Source of the DNA: Thalassobius sp049116315
GTDB lineage: Bacteria; Pseudomonadota; Alphaproteobacteria; Rhodobacterales; Rhodobacteraceae
DNA: 64,000 bases
NCBI GenBank assembly: GCA_049116315.1
Contig: JAGDZD010000001.1
Coordinates: forward strand, 62,001-126,000
Direction: 5' to 3'
The position numbers and the translations under genes are program-made. The notes under the pieces were generated by a model. It saw only the letters and a program-made list of their open reading frames with translations, was not told the DNA's origin and did no database searches. Shown here one piece after another: positions 1-8,468 of the stretch. How positions within the stretch are numbered: the first letter of the stretch is position 1; every line of letters begins with the position of its first letter.

Positions 1-1060
1 ACAGACGTGTGACCACGCGCTGCACTTTGGCGCCGTAGGGGCGGGTGGTGAACAGGTTTTCCAAAGTGGCGGCGTCTGGATAGATCGCAGGATCCCCAAT
101 CACATCCTCTTCGAGCAAAGGCTGAGAGGCGAGGTTGCCGTTGGCGTAATACACATAGTTTGATGCATCAGCCATGTTCTGCGCGTCCATGATAAAGTTC
201 AGGAACTTATGCGCGCCTTCGGCATTGGGGGCATCCACAGGGATGGCCATCTGGTCAAACCACATCTGGGCACCTTCGGTGGCGGCGTTGTAGGCCACTT
301 CGACGCCGTTTTCTGCTTCGGCGGCGCGATCGCGCGCTTGAAGAATGTCACCAGACCATCCCACGGCAACGCAGATGTCGCCATTGGCCAGCGCGTTGAT
401 GTACTCCGAGCTATGGAATTTTTGGATATAGGGGCGCACAGGCATGAAGACGCCTTCAGCTTTGGCGATCACTTCGGGATCTTGGCTGTCGGGATCTTCA
501 CCAAGGTATTTCAGCGCCGCTGGGATCATCTCTGAGGGGGCATCAAGGAAATGCACGCCACAGGCGGCCAATTTTTCCATGTTGGCTGGGTCAAAGACCA
601 AGGCCAAAGAGTTGATCGGGGCATCTTCGCCGAGGATTTCTTTGACTTTGCCAACGTTCACTCCAATGCCAGTGGTGCCCCACATATAGTTGATAGAATA
701 GGCGTTGCCGGGGTCGTATTGCGCCGTACGCGACGCCACAACATCCCACATGTTGTTCAGGTTTGGCAGCTGCGCCGGATCAAGTTTTTGGAACGCTCCG
801 GCGGCAATTTGGCGCTGCAGGAAAGTGCCCGATGGGACCACGACATCATAGCCCGAGCTGCCCGCCAACATTTTGGTTTCCAGCAATTCGTTGCTGTCAA
901 ACACGTCATAGATCAACTTGATCCCGGTTTCTGCTTCGAATTTCGTCAGCAGTTCTTCGTCAATATAATCCGACCAGTTGTACACGCGGACTTCTTCGGC
1001 GGAGGCCATTCCTGCCACCAAGGCCAAGACGGCTGATGCAGTAAGAAGTTTTTTAGTCAT
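1..1060 (-). CDS. Polyamine ABC transporter substrate-binding protein, PotF-like (3' end outside window)
   Basis: Periplasmic binding protein expected to deliver putrescine or a related polyamine to an ABC importer. The complement-strand frame is open from the ATG at 1058-1060 to the window edge, about 353 codons, so only the C-terminus is missing. The N-terminus MTKKLLTASAVLALVAG followed by MASA is a Sec signal peptide. The mature part starts EEVRVYNWSDYI, the classic PotF/PotD opening, and later has the SGYDVVVPSG segment typical of the family. It is divergent from the GntR gene at 1182, with a TTGATCAA palindrome between them. The remaining importer genes probably lie to the left, outside the window. 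Family assignment is firm; the exact ligand is inferred. Confidence 0.9.
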   Translation of the reverse strand, partial: MTKKLLTASAVLALVAGMASAEEVRVYNWSDYIDEELLTKFEAETGIKLIYDVFDSNELLETKMLAGSSGYDVVVPSGTFLQRQIAAGAFQKLDPAQLPNLNNMWDVVASRTAQYDPGNAYSINYMWGTTGIGVNVGKVKEILGEDAPINSLALVFDPANMEKLAACGVHFLDAPSEMIPAALKYLGEDPDSQDPEVIAKAEGVFMPVRPYIQKFHSSEYINALANGDICVAVGWSGDILQARDRAAEAENGVEVAYNAATEGAQMWFDQMAIPVDAPNAEGAHKFLNFIMDAQNMADASNYVYYANGNLASQPLLEEDVIGDPAIYPDAATLENLFTTRPYGAKVQRVVTRL

Positions 1061-1105
1061 AACGTTTCTCCCAGTTGTCGCGGGTCTTGTGCCCTTATTT
1101 GGAAT

Positions 1106-1113
1106 TTGATCAA
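1106..1113. promoter_or_regulatory. Candidate GntR operator TTGATCAA in the divergent potF-like/gntR gap
   Basis: TTGATCAA is an 8-bp perfect palindrome within GGAATTTGATCAAGTTTT, 46 bp upstream of the potF-like start and 69 bp upstream of the gntR start. The same TGATCA core recurs in the other gaps of this module and before the aldehyde dehydrogenase gene at 42691. It is plausibly an autoregulatory site for the adjacent GntR protein. This is inferred from recurrence and position only. Confidence 0.5.
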
Positions 1114-1181
1114 GTTTTGAGCTTCAAGGCAATATGGTAATGTTTCCACGGTGTCGTTAAACTCGCAAGGAAACGAGTTGA

Positions 1182-1883
1182 ATGATTGCGGAGAATTCAG
1201 GCGTCATGGACGGAGCTGCTGAGAAATTGACCGAAAATGAAGCGCCGCAAGTCCGGCTTCCGACACATGAAATAGTCTATCGCAAGCTGCGCGAGCAAAT
1301 CCTGTTCGGAGAGATTGCGCCGGGTCAGCCGGTGACCATCCAAGGTCTGACGGCACGGCTGGACGCTGGCATGACCCCCGTGCGTGAAGCAATCCGTCGC
1401 CTGACCGCAGAGGGTGCGCTAAAGTTCCAAGGCAATCGACGGGTGATCGTCCCGCTTTTGACCTCGCAAGACATCGAAGAGGTTATTGTTATAAGACAAT
1501 GCCTTGAGGCGCAGATGGCAGAGCGCGCCGCGCAGCGCGCCACCGATTCTGCGGTGCAAGTCTTAACGGAATTGGACGATTTGTTGGACGCGGCGATCAC
1601 GCGAGGCGATCTGACAGCCTATCTGGAATACAATTATCGCTTCCACACACAGATCTATGCCATGGCCGAGGCGCCGATATTGGCCGATCTCGCCGAGGGG
1701 CTTTGGTTGCGGTTTGGGCCGTCGTTGCGGGTGGTCTGTGGCCGGGTTGGGACGCAGAATTTGCCCGATAAGCACAAAGAGCTTTTGGCGGCTCTAAAGA
1801 GGGGCGATGCTACGGCTGCATCCAAGGCAAATTTAGATGACATGATGCAGGGGATGACCCAAGTTCGCGAGATGTTGCGTTGA
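1182..1883 (+). CDS. GntR-family transcriptional regulator (FCD domain)
   Basis: DNA-binding repressor or activator of 233 aa, the usual length for the FadR/FCD branch of GntR. The winged helix spans roughly residues 25-95 (IVYRKLREQILFGEIAPGQP, then MTPVREAIRRLTAEGAL). The helical FCD ligand domain follows to the end, with the acidic/His metal-site pattern around EYNYRFHTQIY. An alternative start is the ATG at 1206, which leaves the HTH intact. It lies between a PotF-like gene and an aminotransferase gene, so it probably senses a polyamine or a catabolite. TGATCA palindromes before itself and its neighbours are likely targets. Confidence 0.9.
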   Translation: MIAENSGVMDGAAEKLTENEAPQVRLPTHEIVYRKLREQILFGEIAPGQPVTIQGLTARLDAGMTPVREAIRRLTAEGALKFQGNRRVIVPLLTSQDIEEVIVIRQCLEAQMAERAAQRATDSAVQVLTELDDLLDAAITRGDLTAYLEYNYRFHTQIYAMAEAPILADLAEGLWLRFGPSLRVVCGRVGTQNLPDKHKELLAALKRGDATAASKANLDDMMQGMTQVREMLR

Positions 1884-1908
1884 ATCGATTCGATTGACAC
1901 TGCAAAAT

Positions 1909-1916
1909 TTGATCAT
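1909..1916. promoter_or_regulatory. Candidate GntR operator upstream of the aminotransferase gene
   Basis: AAATTTGATCATATT carries the TGATCA core at 1910-1915, about 65 bp before the ATG at 1980 and just after the gntR stop. It matches the sites at 1106 and 42787. The functional link to the GntR protein is inferred. Confidence 0.45.
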
Positions 1917-1979
1917 ATTCTAGTCGCAACCCAGCCGGACAGCCGTCCGGGGTGATCCCTGTTCAACGACGAGGTGCTT

Positions 1980-3377
1980 ATGTCTACGATCTCGAACCAC
2001 ATGCCGACGGCCGAATTGCAAGCTTTGGATGCGGCGCATCACTTGCATCCTTTCACCACACACTCGGAATTGTCTGACCGAGGGGCGCGCGTCATCACCC
2101 GCGCTGATGGCGTGTGGATTCACGATAGCGAAGGCAACAAGATCATCGATGGCATGGCCGGCTTGTGGTGTGTGAATGTCGGATACGGGCGGGATCGGCT
2201 GGCGCAAGTGGCGGCGCGTCAAATGCAAGAGCTTCCGTATTATAACACCTTCTTTATGACGACCCACGTGCCGGCTATTGCGCTGAGCCAGAAACTGGCC
2301 GAGTTGGCACCAGGACATTTGAATCATGTGTTCTATGCGGGGTCTGGTTCTGAGGCCAATGACACCAACATCCGGATGGTGCGCACCTATTGGGCGCAAA
2401 AAGGCAAGCCCAGCAAACGGACCATTATCAGTCGCAAAAACGCGTATCATGGCTCTTCGGTTGGCAGTGCCAGCTTGGGTGGGATGAGCGGCATGCATGC
2501 ACAGGGCGGATTGCCCATTGCCGACATCGTGCACATCGATCAACCCAATTGGTGGGCCGAAGGCGGCTCTCGGGATCCGGGTGAGTTTGGGCTGGAACGC
2601 GCGCGCCAATTGGAACAAGCAATCCTAGATATCGGCGAAGACAATGTGGCCGCCTTTATCGCCGAACCGGTGCAGGGGGCGGGCGGTGTGATTGTGCCGC
2701 CGGAAACCTATTGGCCAGAGATTCAGCGTATCTGCGATAAATACGAAATTCTTTTGATCGCAGATGAAGTCATTTGTGGTTTTGGCCGGACCGGCAATTG
2801 GTTTGGGTCTGAAACCATGGGCATTCGCCCTGATATTATGACCGTCGCCAAGGGGCTCAGCTCGGGCTATCAGCCAATTGGGGGCTCGATTGTCAGTGAT
2901 GAAATTGCCGAAGTGATCGGCGCTTGTGAGTTCAATCACGGCTATACCTATTCCAGTCACCCCGTGGCCGCAGCGGTTGCGTTGGAAAACCTGAACATCA
3001 TGCAGGAAGAAAACATTGTTTCGCATGTCAAAGACGACATTGGCCCCTATCTGAAAGAAAAGTGGGAAGCCTTGGTTGATCACCCGATGGTCGGCGAAGC
3101 CAATATTGTTGGCATGATGGGGTCCATTGCGCTGACACCTCACAAAGACAGCCGGGCCGAATTTGCCGCGGATGCTGGAACGGTGGGCTATATCTGCCGT
3201 GAACGGTGCTTTGCCAATAATCTTGTGATGCGTCATGTGGGGGACCGCATGATCATCAGCCCTCCCTTGGTTCTGACGCGGGCCGAGGCTGACATCTTGA
3301 TTGACCGCGCTGTTCAGTCTCTGGATGAGGGCATGACCAAGGTCAAAGACGCTGGATTGTGGGTGGCGGCCAGCTAA
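1980..3377 (+). CDS. Class III omega-aminotransferase, putrescine/diamine:pyruvate type
   Basis: PLP enzyme of 465 aa that would move the terminal amino group of putrescine (or a similar amine) to pyruvate, giving an aminoaldehyde. Fold-type I class III hallmarks are present: GSGSEANDTNIRM (PLP phosphate region), ADEVICGFGRTG with Asp262, and the Schiff-base Lys291 in MTVAKGLSSGYQPIG. The ATG at 1980 has GACGAGG upstream at good spacing; a GTG two codons earlier is less likely. It sits between the GntR gene and the ABC operon, fitting uptake followed by transamination. The aldehyde dehydrogenase at 41246 could take the product. Beta-alanine or taurine specificity cannot be excluded. Confidence 0.88.
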   Translation: MSTISNHMPTAELQALDAAHHLHPFTTHSELSDRGARVITRADGVWIHDSEGNKIIDGMAGLWCVNVGYGRDRLAQVAARQMQELPYYNTFFMTTHVPAIALSQKLAELAPGHLNHVFYAGSGSEANDTNIRMVRTYWAQKGKPSKRTIISRKNAYHGSSVGSASLGGMSGMHAQGGLPIADIVHIDQPNWWAEGGSRDPGEFGLERARQLEQAILDIGEDNVAAFIAEPVQGAGGVIVPPETYWPEIQRICDKYEILLIADEVICGFGRTGNWFGSETMGIRPDIMTVAKGLSSGYQPIGGSIVSDEIAEVIGACEFNHGYTYSSHPVAAAVALENLNIMQEENIVSHVKDDIGPYLKEKWEALVDHPMVGEANIVGMMGSIALTPHKDSRAEFAADAGTVGYICRERCFANNLVMRHVGDRMIISPPLVLTRAEADILIDRAVQSLDEGMTKVKDAGLWVAAS

Positions 3378-3433
3378 GTGTCTGGTGCCTGAGCTGAGTT
3401 CAGGCGCCGCACCCCTCCGCTTGTGATACGAAT

Positions 3434-3791
3434 CTGATCAAATACATTCAAAACGGAAGGCCGATCAAAAAGTGCTCGCACGCCAAGGGTGGTGCTTATT
3501 CTTACGCCAGCATGTGAAGCGCCTGTTCCTTTTCGCAGATGAAATGTCGGAAATGATCAAAAAGATGACGCATTGAAGGCCTGCGTGATCAAGTGATTGT
3601 CTAATTCTTAGCCTATCAACGCAGGTGCATGCGAACCTGAACCACGACTTTGCTCATTTGGCAGTCGTGTCGTTCGCATTGGGGCCACTGATATGAAACC
3701 ATCTGTTCAATCTGGGTCTAATTGTCGTTTTTTCGTCATAAATGTCGCGATCAGGTTGCAAGCTGACCCCGGACAGGCTTTAGTTTGATCA
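3434..3791. promoter_or_regulatory. Gap upstream of the ABC operon with four TGATCA boxes
   Basis: The 455-bp gap 3378-3832 has no convincing gene. It holds TGATCA at 3435-3440 (CTGATCAAAT), 3554-3559 (ATGATCAAAA), 3586-3591 (GTGATCAAGT) and 3786-3791 (TTTGATCAGA), plus a near match CCGATCAAAA at 3461-3470. Such density in one gap is well above chance for a 6-mer. It probably holds the operon promoter and a multi-site operator for the nearby GntR regulator. The last site lies 42 bp before the chosen GTG start of the ATPase gene. Confidence 0.5.
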
Positions 3792-3832
3792 GAACGAGCG
3801 GAGAATCCGCCCAACATAAACGGGGAGCCGAC

Positions 3833-4933
3833 GTGCCTGACGGAACGATAAGCGACGCTTTTGTCGCCTTTGACCGCGTGCAGAAAAGCTATGACGGCGA
3901 AACGCTGGTCGTCAAAGATCTTAATCTGACCATGCCAAAAGGCGAGTTTCTGACCATGCTAGGGCCCTCAGGGTCTGGCAAAACGACATGTCTTATGATG
4001 CTGGCCGGTTTTGAAACCGCCACCCATGGTGAGATTCTTTTGGACGGCAATCCAATCAACAATATTCCACCCCACAAACGCGGCATCGGCATGGTGTTTC
4101 AAAGCTATGCTTTGTTCCCGCATATGACGGTTGGTGAAAACCTGTCCTTCCCTCTGGAAGTGCGCGGGATGGGCAAATCGACGCGTGAAGAAAAGATTAT
4201 GCGGGCGTTGGACATGGTGCAGATGGGCTCTTTTGCCAATCGTCGCCCGGCGCAGCTTTCGGGCGGACAACAGCAGCGGATCGCCTTGGCCCGTGCGTTG
4301 GTCTTTCAGCCCGAACTGGTTTTGATGGATGAACCCTTGGGGGCGTTGGACAAGCAGCTGCGCGAACACATGCAGTTTGAAATCACCCGGTTGGCCCATG
4401 AATTGGGCATCACCACGGTGTATGTGACCCACGACCAAACCGAAGCGTTGACGATGTCTGATCGCGTTGCGGTGTTTGATGACGGTCGCATTCAACAGCT
4501 GGCCCCACCTGCGTCGCTGTATGAAGAACCGCAAAACAGTTTTGTCGCGCAATTCATCGGGGAAAATAATACCCTCGAAGGTGTTGTGAAAGAGATCTCA
4601 GGTGACAAATGTCTGGTGCAACTGGACAACGGTGATTTGATCGATGCCAAACCGATCAACGTCAGTGAAGCGGGGCAGCGCACCCGTGTTTCCATCCGCC
4701 CAGAACGCGTTGAGATCAACAAAGACCGCATTAAGCCTGACGCGCATACGCTCAAGGCTGAAGTGCTGGAGTTCATCTATATGGGTGACATTTTCCGCAC
4801 GCGTCTGCGGGTGGCGGGCAACGATGACTTTGTTGTCAAAACCCGCAATGCGCCGGATCAAGCGCGGCTTCAGCCCGGCCAGCAAATCGAAATCGGTTGG
4901 CTGCTCAACGACTGTCGCGCTTTGGATGCATAA
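3833..4933 (+). CDS. Spermidine/putrescine-type ABC transporter ATP-binding protein (PotA-like)
   Basis: Cytoplasmic ATPase of a type I importer, about 366 aa. Numbered from the GTG at 3833, Walker A GPSGSGKT is at 44-51, the Q-loop at VFQ88-90, the signature LSGGQQQR at 142-149 and Walker B LVLMDEP at 162-168. The H-loop VTHDQTEA follows, and the last ~110 residues form a TOBE/OB domain (SIRPERVEI). The GTG is preceded by GGGGA at suitable spacing. A TTG at 3785 would add 16 residues but lacks a good ribosome site. It is the first gene of an ATPase, binding protein, permease, permease operon. Confidence 0.92.
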   Translation: MPDGTISDAFVAFDRVQKSYDGETLVVKDLNLTMPKGEFLTMLGPSGSGKTTCLMMLAGFETATHGEILLDGNPINNIPPHKRGIGMVFQSYALFPHMTVGENLSFPLEVRGMGKSTREEKIMRALDMVQMGSFANRRPAQLSGGQQQRIALARALVFQPELVLMDEPLGALDKQLREHMQFEITRLAHELGITTVYVTHDQTEALTMSDRVAVFDDGRIQQLAPPASLYEEPQNSFVAQFIGENNTLEGVVKEISGDKCLVQLDNGDLIDAKPINVSEAGQRTRVSIRPERVEINKDRIKPDAHTLKAEVLEFIYMGDIFRTRLRVAGNDDFVVKTRNAPDQARLQPGQQIEIGWLLNDCRALDA

Positions 4934-5050
4934 TTAAGATCTACATGGGGCCGGGGAACCGGGCCTGTGTCGCTTAAGAGAGACAAGGGATGCCCGCTCT
5001 GTCAGTCTCTGTTTTCTAAAAACAACGGGCACCAACTGGGAGTTATATAT

Positions 5051-6124
5051 ATGAAACTCAAGACTGCACTTATGGCATCTGTTTTGACCAGCGCGGCGTT
5101 TGCTGCGAATGCTCAAGAAGTTACTGTCATGTCCTGGGGCGGCGCCTATACCAAGTCGCAAGTAGAAGCTTATCACAAGCCATTTACTGCTGAATCAGGC
5201 ATCAAAGTTGTTTCGGTTGATTCCGACAACCCGGCCACTCCGATCAAAGCCCAAGTAGAAGCGGGCAACGTTTCTATCGATGTTGCGGACGTTGAATTCT
5301 CTGATGCGGTTCGTCTGTGCGACGAAGGCCTGCTCGAAGAAATCGATCACTCGATCCTGCCAGCGGCACCGGACGGAACTTCTGCGGCTGACGACTTCAT
5401 CGACGGCGCTCTGCAAGACTGTGCTGTTGCAAACATCGTTTGGTCGACTGTTTTCGCCTACAACACAGCCAACGTTTCGATGGCGCCTGTGACCATCGCG
5501 GATTTCTTTGACACAGCCAAAATTCCTGGCAAACGCGGCCTGCGTAAGTCGGCCAAAGCGACTTTGGAAATGGCTCTGATGGCGGACGGCGTATCTGCGG
5601 ATGACGTCTATGACATCCTGGACACAGACGAAGGTGTTGACCGCGCATTCGCTAAGCTCGACGCAATCAAGTCGGACATCGTTTGGTGGGAAGCTGGCGC
5701 TCAGCCTCCACAACTGCTGGCAGACGGCGAAGTTGTGATGTCGACTGCTTATAACGGTCGTATCTTTAACGCAGCCGTAGCCGAAGGTCAGCCTTTGGAA
5801 GTTGTTTGGGACGGTCAGATCCTCGACTTCGATCTGTTTGTTGTTCCAAAAGGCGCGCCAAACAAAGAAGCCGCGATGCAGTTCATCGCTTATTCAACTG
5901 ACACTCAGCGTCTGGCGGATCAAGCGTCTTGGATCTCTTACGGTCCAGCACGTAAATCTTCTGGTGCATTGGTTGGCCTGTATTCCGATGGCAAAACCGA
6001 AATGGCGCCACACATGCCAACAGCGTCCGCAAACTTGGACAACGCTCTGGTCAACAACTTTGAGTTCTGGGTCGACAAAGACTCTGAGCTGAACGAACGC
6101 TTCAACGCGTGGTTGGCTAACTAA
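5051..6124 (+). CDS. Polyamine/GABA-type ABC transporter substrate-binding protein (PotD-like)
   Basis: Periplasmic ligand binder of 357 aa. The N-terminus MKLKTALMASVLTSAAFAANAQ is a Sec signal peptide; mature EVTVMSWGGAYTKSQVEAYH is typical of the PotD-like SBP_bac group that includes polyamine and GABA binders. The frame is open upstream to 4967, but only the ATG at 5051 places the signal peptide at the terminus. It is followed immediately by a strong terminator-like hairpin, so the binding protein is probably made in excess over the permeases. Unlike the PotF-like gene at the left edge, it lacks the YNWSDYI opening, so the two probably have different ligands. Confidence 0.9.
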   Translation: MKLKTALMASVLTSAAFAANAQEVTVMSWGGAYTKSQVEAYHKPFTAESGIKVVSVDSDNPATPIKAQVEAGNVSIDVADVEFSDAVRLCDEGLLEEIDHSILPAAPDGTSAADDFIDGALQDCAVANIVWSTVFAYNTANVSMAPVTIADFFDTAKIPGKRGLRKSAKATLEMALMADGVSADDVYDILDTDEGVDRAFAKLDAIKSDIVWWEAGAQPPQLLADGEVVMSTAYNGRIFNAAVAEGQPLEVVWDGQILDFDLFVVPKGAPNKEAAMQFIAYSTDTQRLADQASWISYGPARKSSGALVGLYSDGKTEMAPHMPTASANLDNALVNNFEFWVDKDSELNERFNAWLAN

Positions 6125-6130
6125 AAGAGA

Positions 6131-6156
6131 CGCCCCGACCTGTTCGGGGCGTTTTC
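6131..6156 (+). terminator. Intra-operon hairpin terminator/attenuator after the binding-protein gene
   Basis: CGCCCCGA, loop CCTGT, TCGGGGCG is a perfect 8-bp stem followed by TTTTCT, starting 6 nt after the stop. The permease genes follow 60 bp further on the same strand with no obvious promoter. It is therefore best read as a partial terminator that sets the ratio of binding protein to membrane subunits. Confidence 0.8.
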
Positions 6157-6213
6157 TAATTAGGGTTGGGCCAGTCTTTGGCCCAGCCCAACACGGAAAA
6201 AGGCGAATGCTAG

Positions 6214-7503
6214 ATGAGTGATGCGGCGGCAAATGGACAACTGACAACGGCGGACGGCAAGCCGTTGAAGCAAGCCTTAGCGACGGCGCAATCTCGTGCC
6301 AAACGCAGAGCCTTTTTTCTGGTGGCACCTTTGCTGGTGTTTATCCTGATCACCTTTGTTCTTCCGATTGGGCAGCTGTTGCAGCGCTCGGTCAAAAACG
6401 AAGGCTTTACGGTGCATACAGATGTGACATCTGGCGTGCGCACACCGATTATGGCCAATCTTAAGGTCTGGTTTGGTGACAACCCCGCCGGCAGCGAGAT
6501 TGATGAGTCCGCCTACGCTGCCTTGGCGCTGGATCTTGTGCATCTGCGCGAAGTCAAAGCCGCGGGACAGGCCGGAACCCGGATCAACTATGAGCTTTCC
6601 GGGTCACGTTCGATGTTCACCAAAGCGGCCCGCAAAGCCAAAAGCCTAGAGCCTCCTTATCAGGCGGCCATTCTGGATCTGGACGAAGATTGGGGCGATC
6701 CGGCCCTCTGGCGCGTGATGCGCGATGCCTCGTCCTCTTATACGATGAACTTCTACTTGGCCGCGTTGGATCGCACCAAAGACGTTGAAGGCAACGTCGT
6801 CATGGTGGACGAAAATCGCCAAGTCTATGTGATGTTGTTCAAGCGCACCCTAGCCTTGTCGCTGACCATCACCTTCTTGACCTTTCTGCTGGCCTATCCA
6901 ATCGCCCATCTGTTGGCGACATTGCCGCTGGCCAAGTCGAACCTGTTAATGATCTTTGTTCTTTTGCCATTCTGGACCTCGTTGTTGGTGCGGACCACCA
7001 GCTGGATTGTGCTGCTGCAAAGCCAAGGTGTGGTGAATGACGCCATGGTCGGGGTCGGCATTCTGGCCGACGAAAACCGAATACAGATGATGTACAACCA
7101 AAAGGGCACCATCATTGCGATGACCCACATTCTGTTGCCCTTCATGGTCTTGCCGCTTTACTCTGTAATGCGCCCGATCAACCCGTCCTATGTTCGTGCG
7201 GCGCGCAGTCTTGGCGCAACCAGCTGGACAGCCTTTCGCCGGATCTATTTTCCGCAGACGGTGCCGGGTATTGGCGCTGGGGCGTTGTTGGTCTTTATCC
7301 TTGCGGTTGGCTATTACATTACGCCCGCACTTGTTGGCGGGGCCGATGGTCAGCTGATCTCGAACCTTATCGCGTACCACATGCAAAAATCGCTGAACTG
7401 GTCCTTGGCGGCCTCGTTGGCGGCCTTGTTGTTGGGCGGCATTCTCATACTCTACTGGCTCTATGACCGGCTGGTGGGCATCGACAATCTGAAGCTGGGA
7501 TAA
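6214..7503 (+). CDS. ABC transporter permease (PotB-like)
   Basis: Inner-membrane subunit of the importer, 429 aa, longer than classic PotB (~285 aa). A first membrane segment at about 33-53 (FFLVAPLLVFILITFVLPIG) is followed by a ~150-residue soluble, presumably periplasmic, region. The usual five-helix BPD_transp_1 core then starts near residue 208. The EAA loop that docks on the ATPase is visible as YVRAARSLGATSWTAFRRIY. The large insertion is a known feature of an alphaproteobacterial subgroup. It is separated by 5 bp from the second permease. Confidence 0.9.
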   Translation: MSDAAANGQLTTADGKPLKQALATAQSRAKRRAFFLVAPLLVFILITFVLPIGQLLQRSVKNEGFTVHTDVTSGVRTPIMANLKVWFGDNPAGSEIDESAYAALALDLVHLREVKAAGQAGTRINYELSGSRSMFTKAARKAKSLEPPYQAAILDLDEDWGDPALWRVMRDASSSYTMNFYLAALDRTKDVEGNVVMVDENRQVYVMLFKRTLALSLTITFLTFLLAYPIAHLLATLPLAKSNLLMIFVLLPFWTSLLVRTTSWIVLLQSQGVVNDAMVGVGILADENRIQMMYNQKGTIIAMTHILLPFMVLPLYSVMRPINPSYVRAARSLGATSWTAFRRIYFPQTVPGIGAGALLVFILAVGYYITPALVGGADGQLISNLIAYHMQKSLNWSLAASLAALLLGGILILYWLYDRLVGIDNLKLG

Positions 7504-7508
7504 AAGAC

Positions 7509-8429
7509 ATGGCACTTCCAAAACATGCGTCCCGCCTAGAGCGGATCTGGCACTACACCTATCTGGTGATTTGCACCCTTATCTTTTTGTTTCTGATTGC
7601 GCCTATCTTGGTGGTGATCCCGCTTAGCTTTAACGCGGAGCCCTATTTCACCTTCACCGAAAAGATGCTCAAGCTGGACCCGACCGGGTATTCTGCGCGC
7701 TGGTATGACTTGCTGTTGACCTTTGGGATGACAGACCCAGACGCTCCGCGCGGCTTCAGCTGGTGGGTCGATACTTGGACCAACGCAGCGTGGATCAATG
7801 CGGCGAAGAACTCGATCATCATCGGCTTCTTCTCGACGATCCTTGCCACGGTGCTGGGCACGGTGGCCGCGCTTGGCCTGTCACGCCCGGAAATGCCGGG
7901 ACGTCGGGTGATCATGGCGATCCTGATTTCACCAATGATTGTTCCCATTATCATCGTCGCTACGGGGCTGTTCTTCTTCTATTCGTCGATCAGCATTCAG
8001 GATTGGGGCATTCCCTATCTCGGCGTGATTTTGGCGCATGCCACTTTGGGCATTCCTTTTGTGATCATCACCGTCACCGCCACTATGGTTGGGTTCGACC
8101 ATTCGTTGACCCGTGCGGCGGCCAATATGGGGGCGGATCCCGTCACCACATTCCGTCGGGTGCAGATGCCGTTGATTATGCCAGGTGTGATCTCTGGGGC
8201 GCTGTTCGCTTTTGTCACCTCGTTTGACGAAGTGGTTGTGGTGCTCTTTGTGGGTGGTTTGGATGAACAAACCATTCCGCGTCAGATGTGGAACGGTATT
8301 CGTGAACAAATCAGCCCAGCGATTCTGTCGGTGGCAACCATTCTGGTTCTGATCTCGATTGCTTTGTTGACCACGGTTGAATTGCTGCGTCGTCGCTCTG
8401 AACGGCTGCGCGGTGTGACACCCAGCTAA
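7509..8429 (+). CDS. ABC transporter permease (PotC-like)
   Basis: Second membrane subunit of the importer, 306 aa. Six predicted helices: the first at about 16-38 (LVICTLIFLFLIAPILVVIP), then a soluble insertion (~45-90), then the BPD_transp_1 core. The EAA motif reads SLTRAAANMGADPVTTFRRV. It is the last gene of the operon and is convergent with the periplasmic-protein gene ending at 8469. The pairing with the ATPase and PotB-like subunit is clear from the order and spacing. Confidence 0.9.
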   Translation: MALPKHASRLERIWHYTYLVICTLIFLFLIAPILVVIPLSFNAEPYFTFTEKMLKLDPTGYSARWYDLLLTFGMTDPDAPRGFSWWVDTWTNAAWINAAKNSIIIGFFSTILATVLGTVAALGLSRPEMPGRRVIMAILISPMIVPIIIVATGLFFFYSSISIQDWGIPYLGVILAHATLGIPFVIITVTATMVGFDHSLTRAAANMGADPVTTFRRVQMPLIMPGVISGALFAFVTSFDEVVVVLFVGGLDEQTIPRQMWNGIREQISPAILSVATILVLISIALLTTVELLRRRSERLRGVTPS

Positions 8430-8468
8430 GCCAGATGGCATGCGCGCCTTTAATAGCGGTCTGGGGGA

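Noticed and set aside
6214..7503. Fusion or frame error to explain the long PotB-like permease
   Set aside because: The frame is continuous and the extra soluble region between the first and second membrane segments is a known subgroup trait, so no error is needed.
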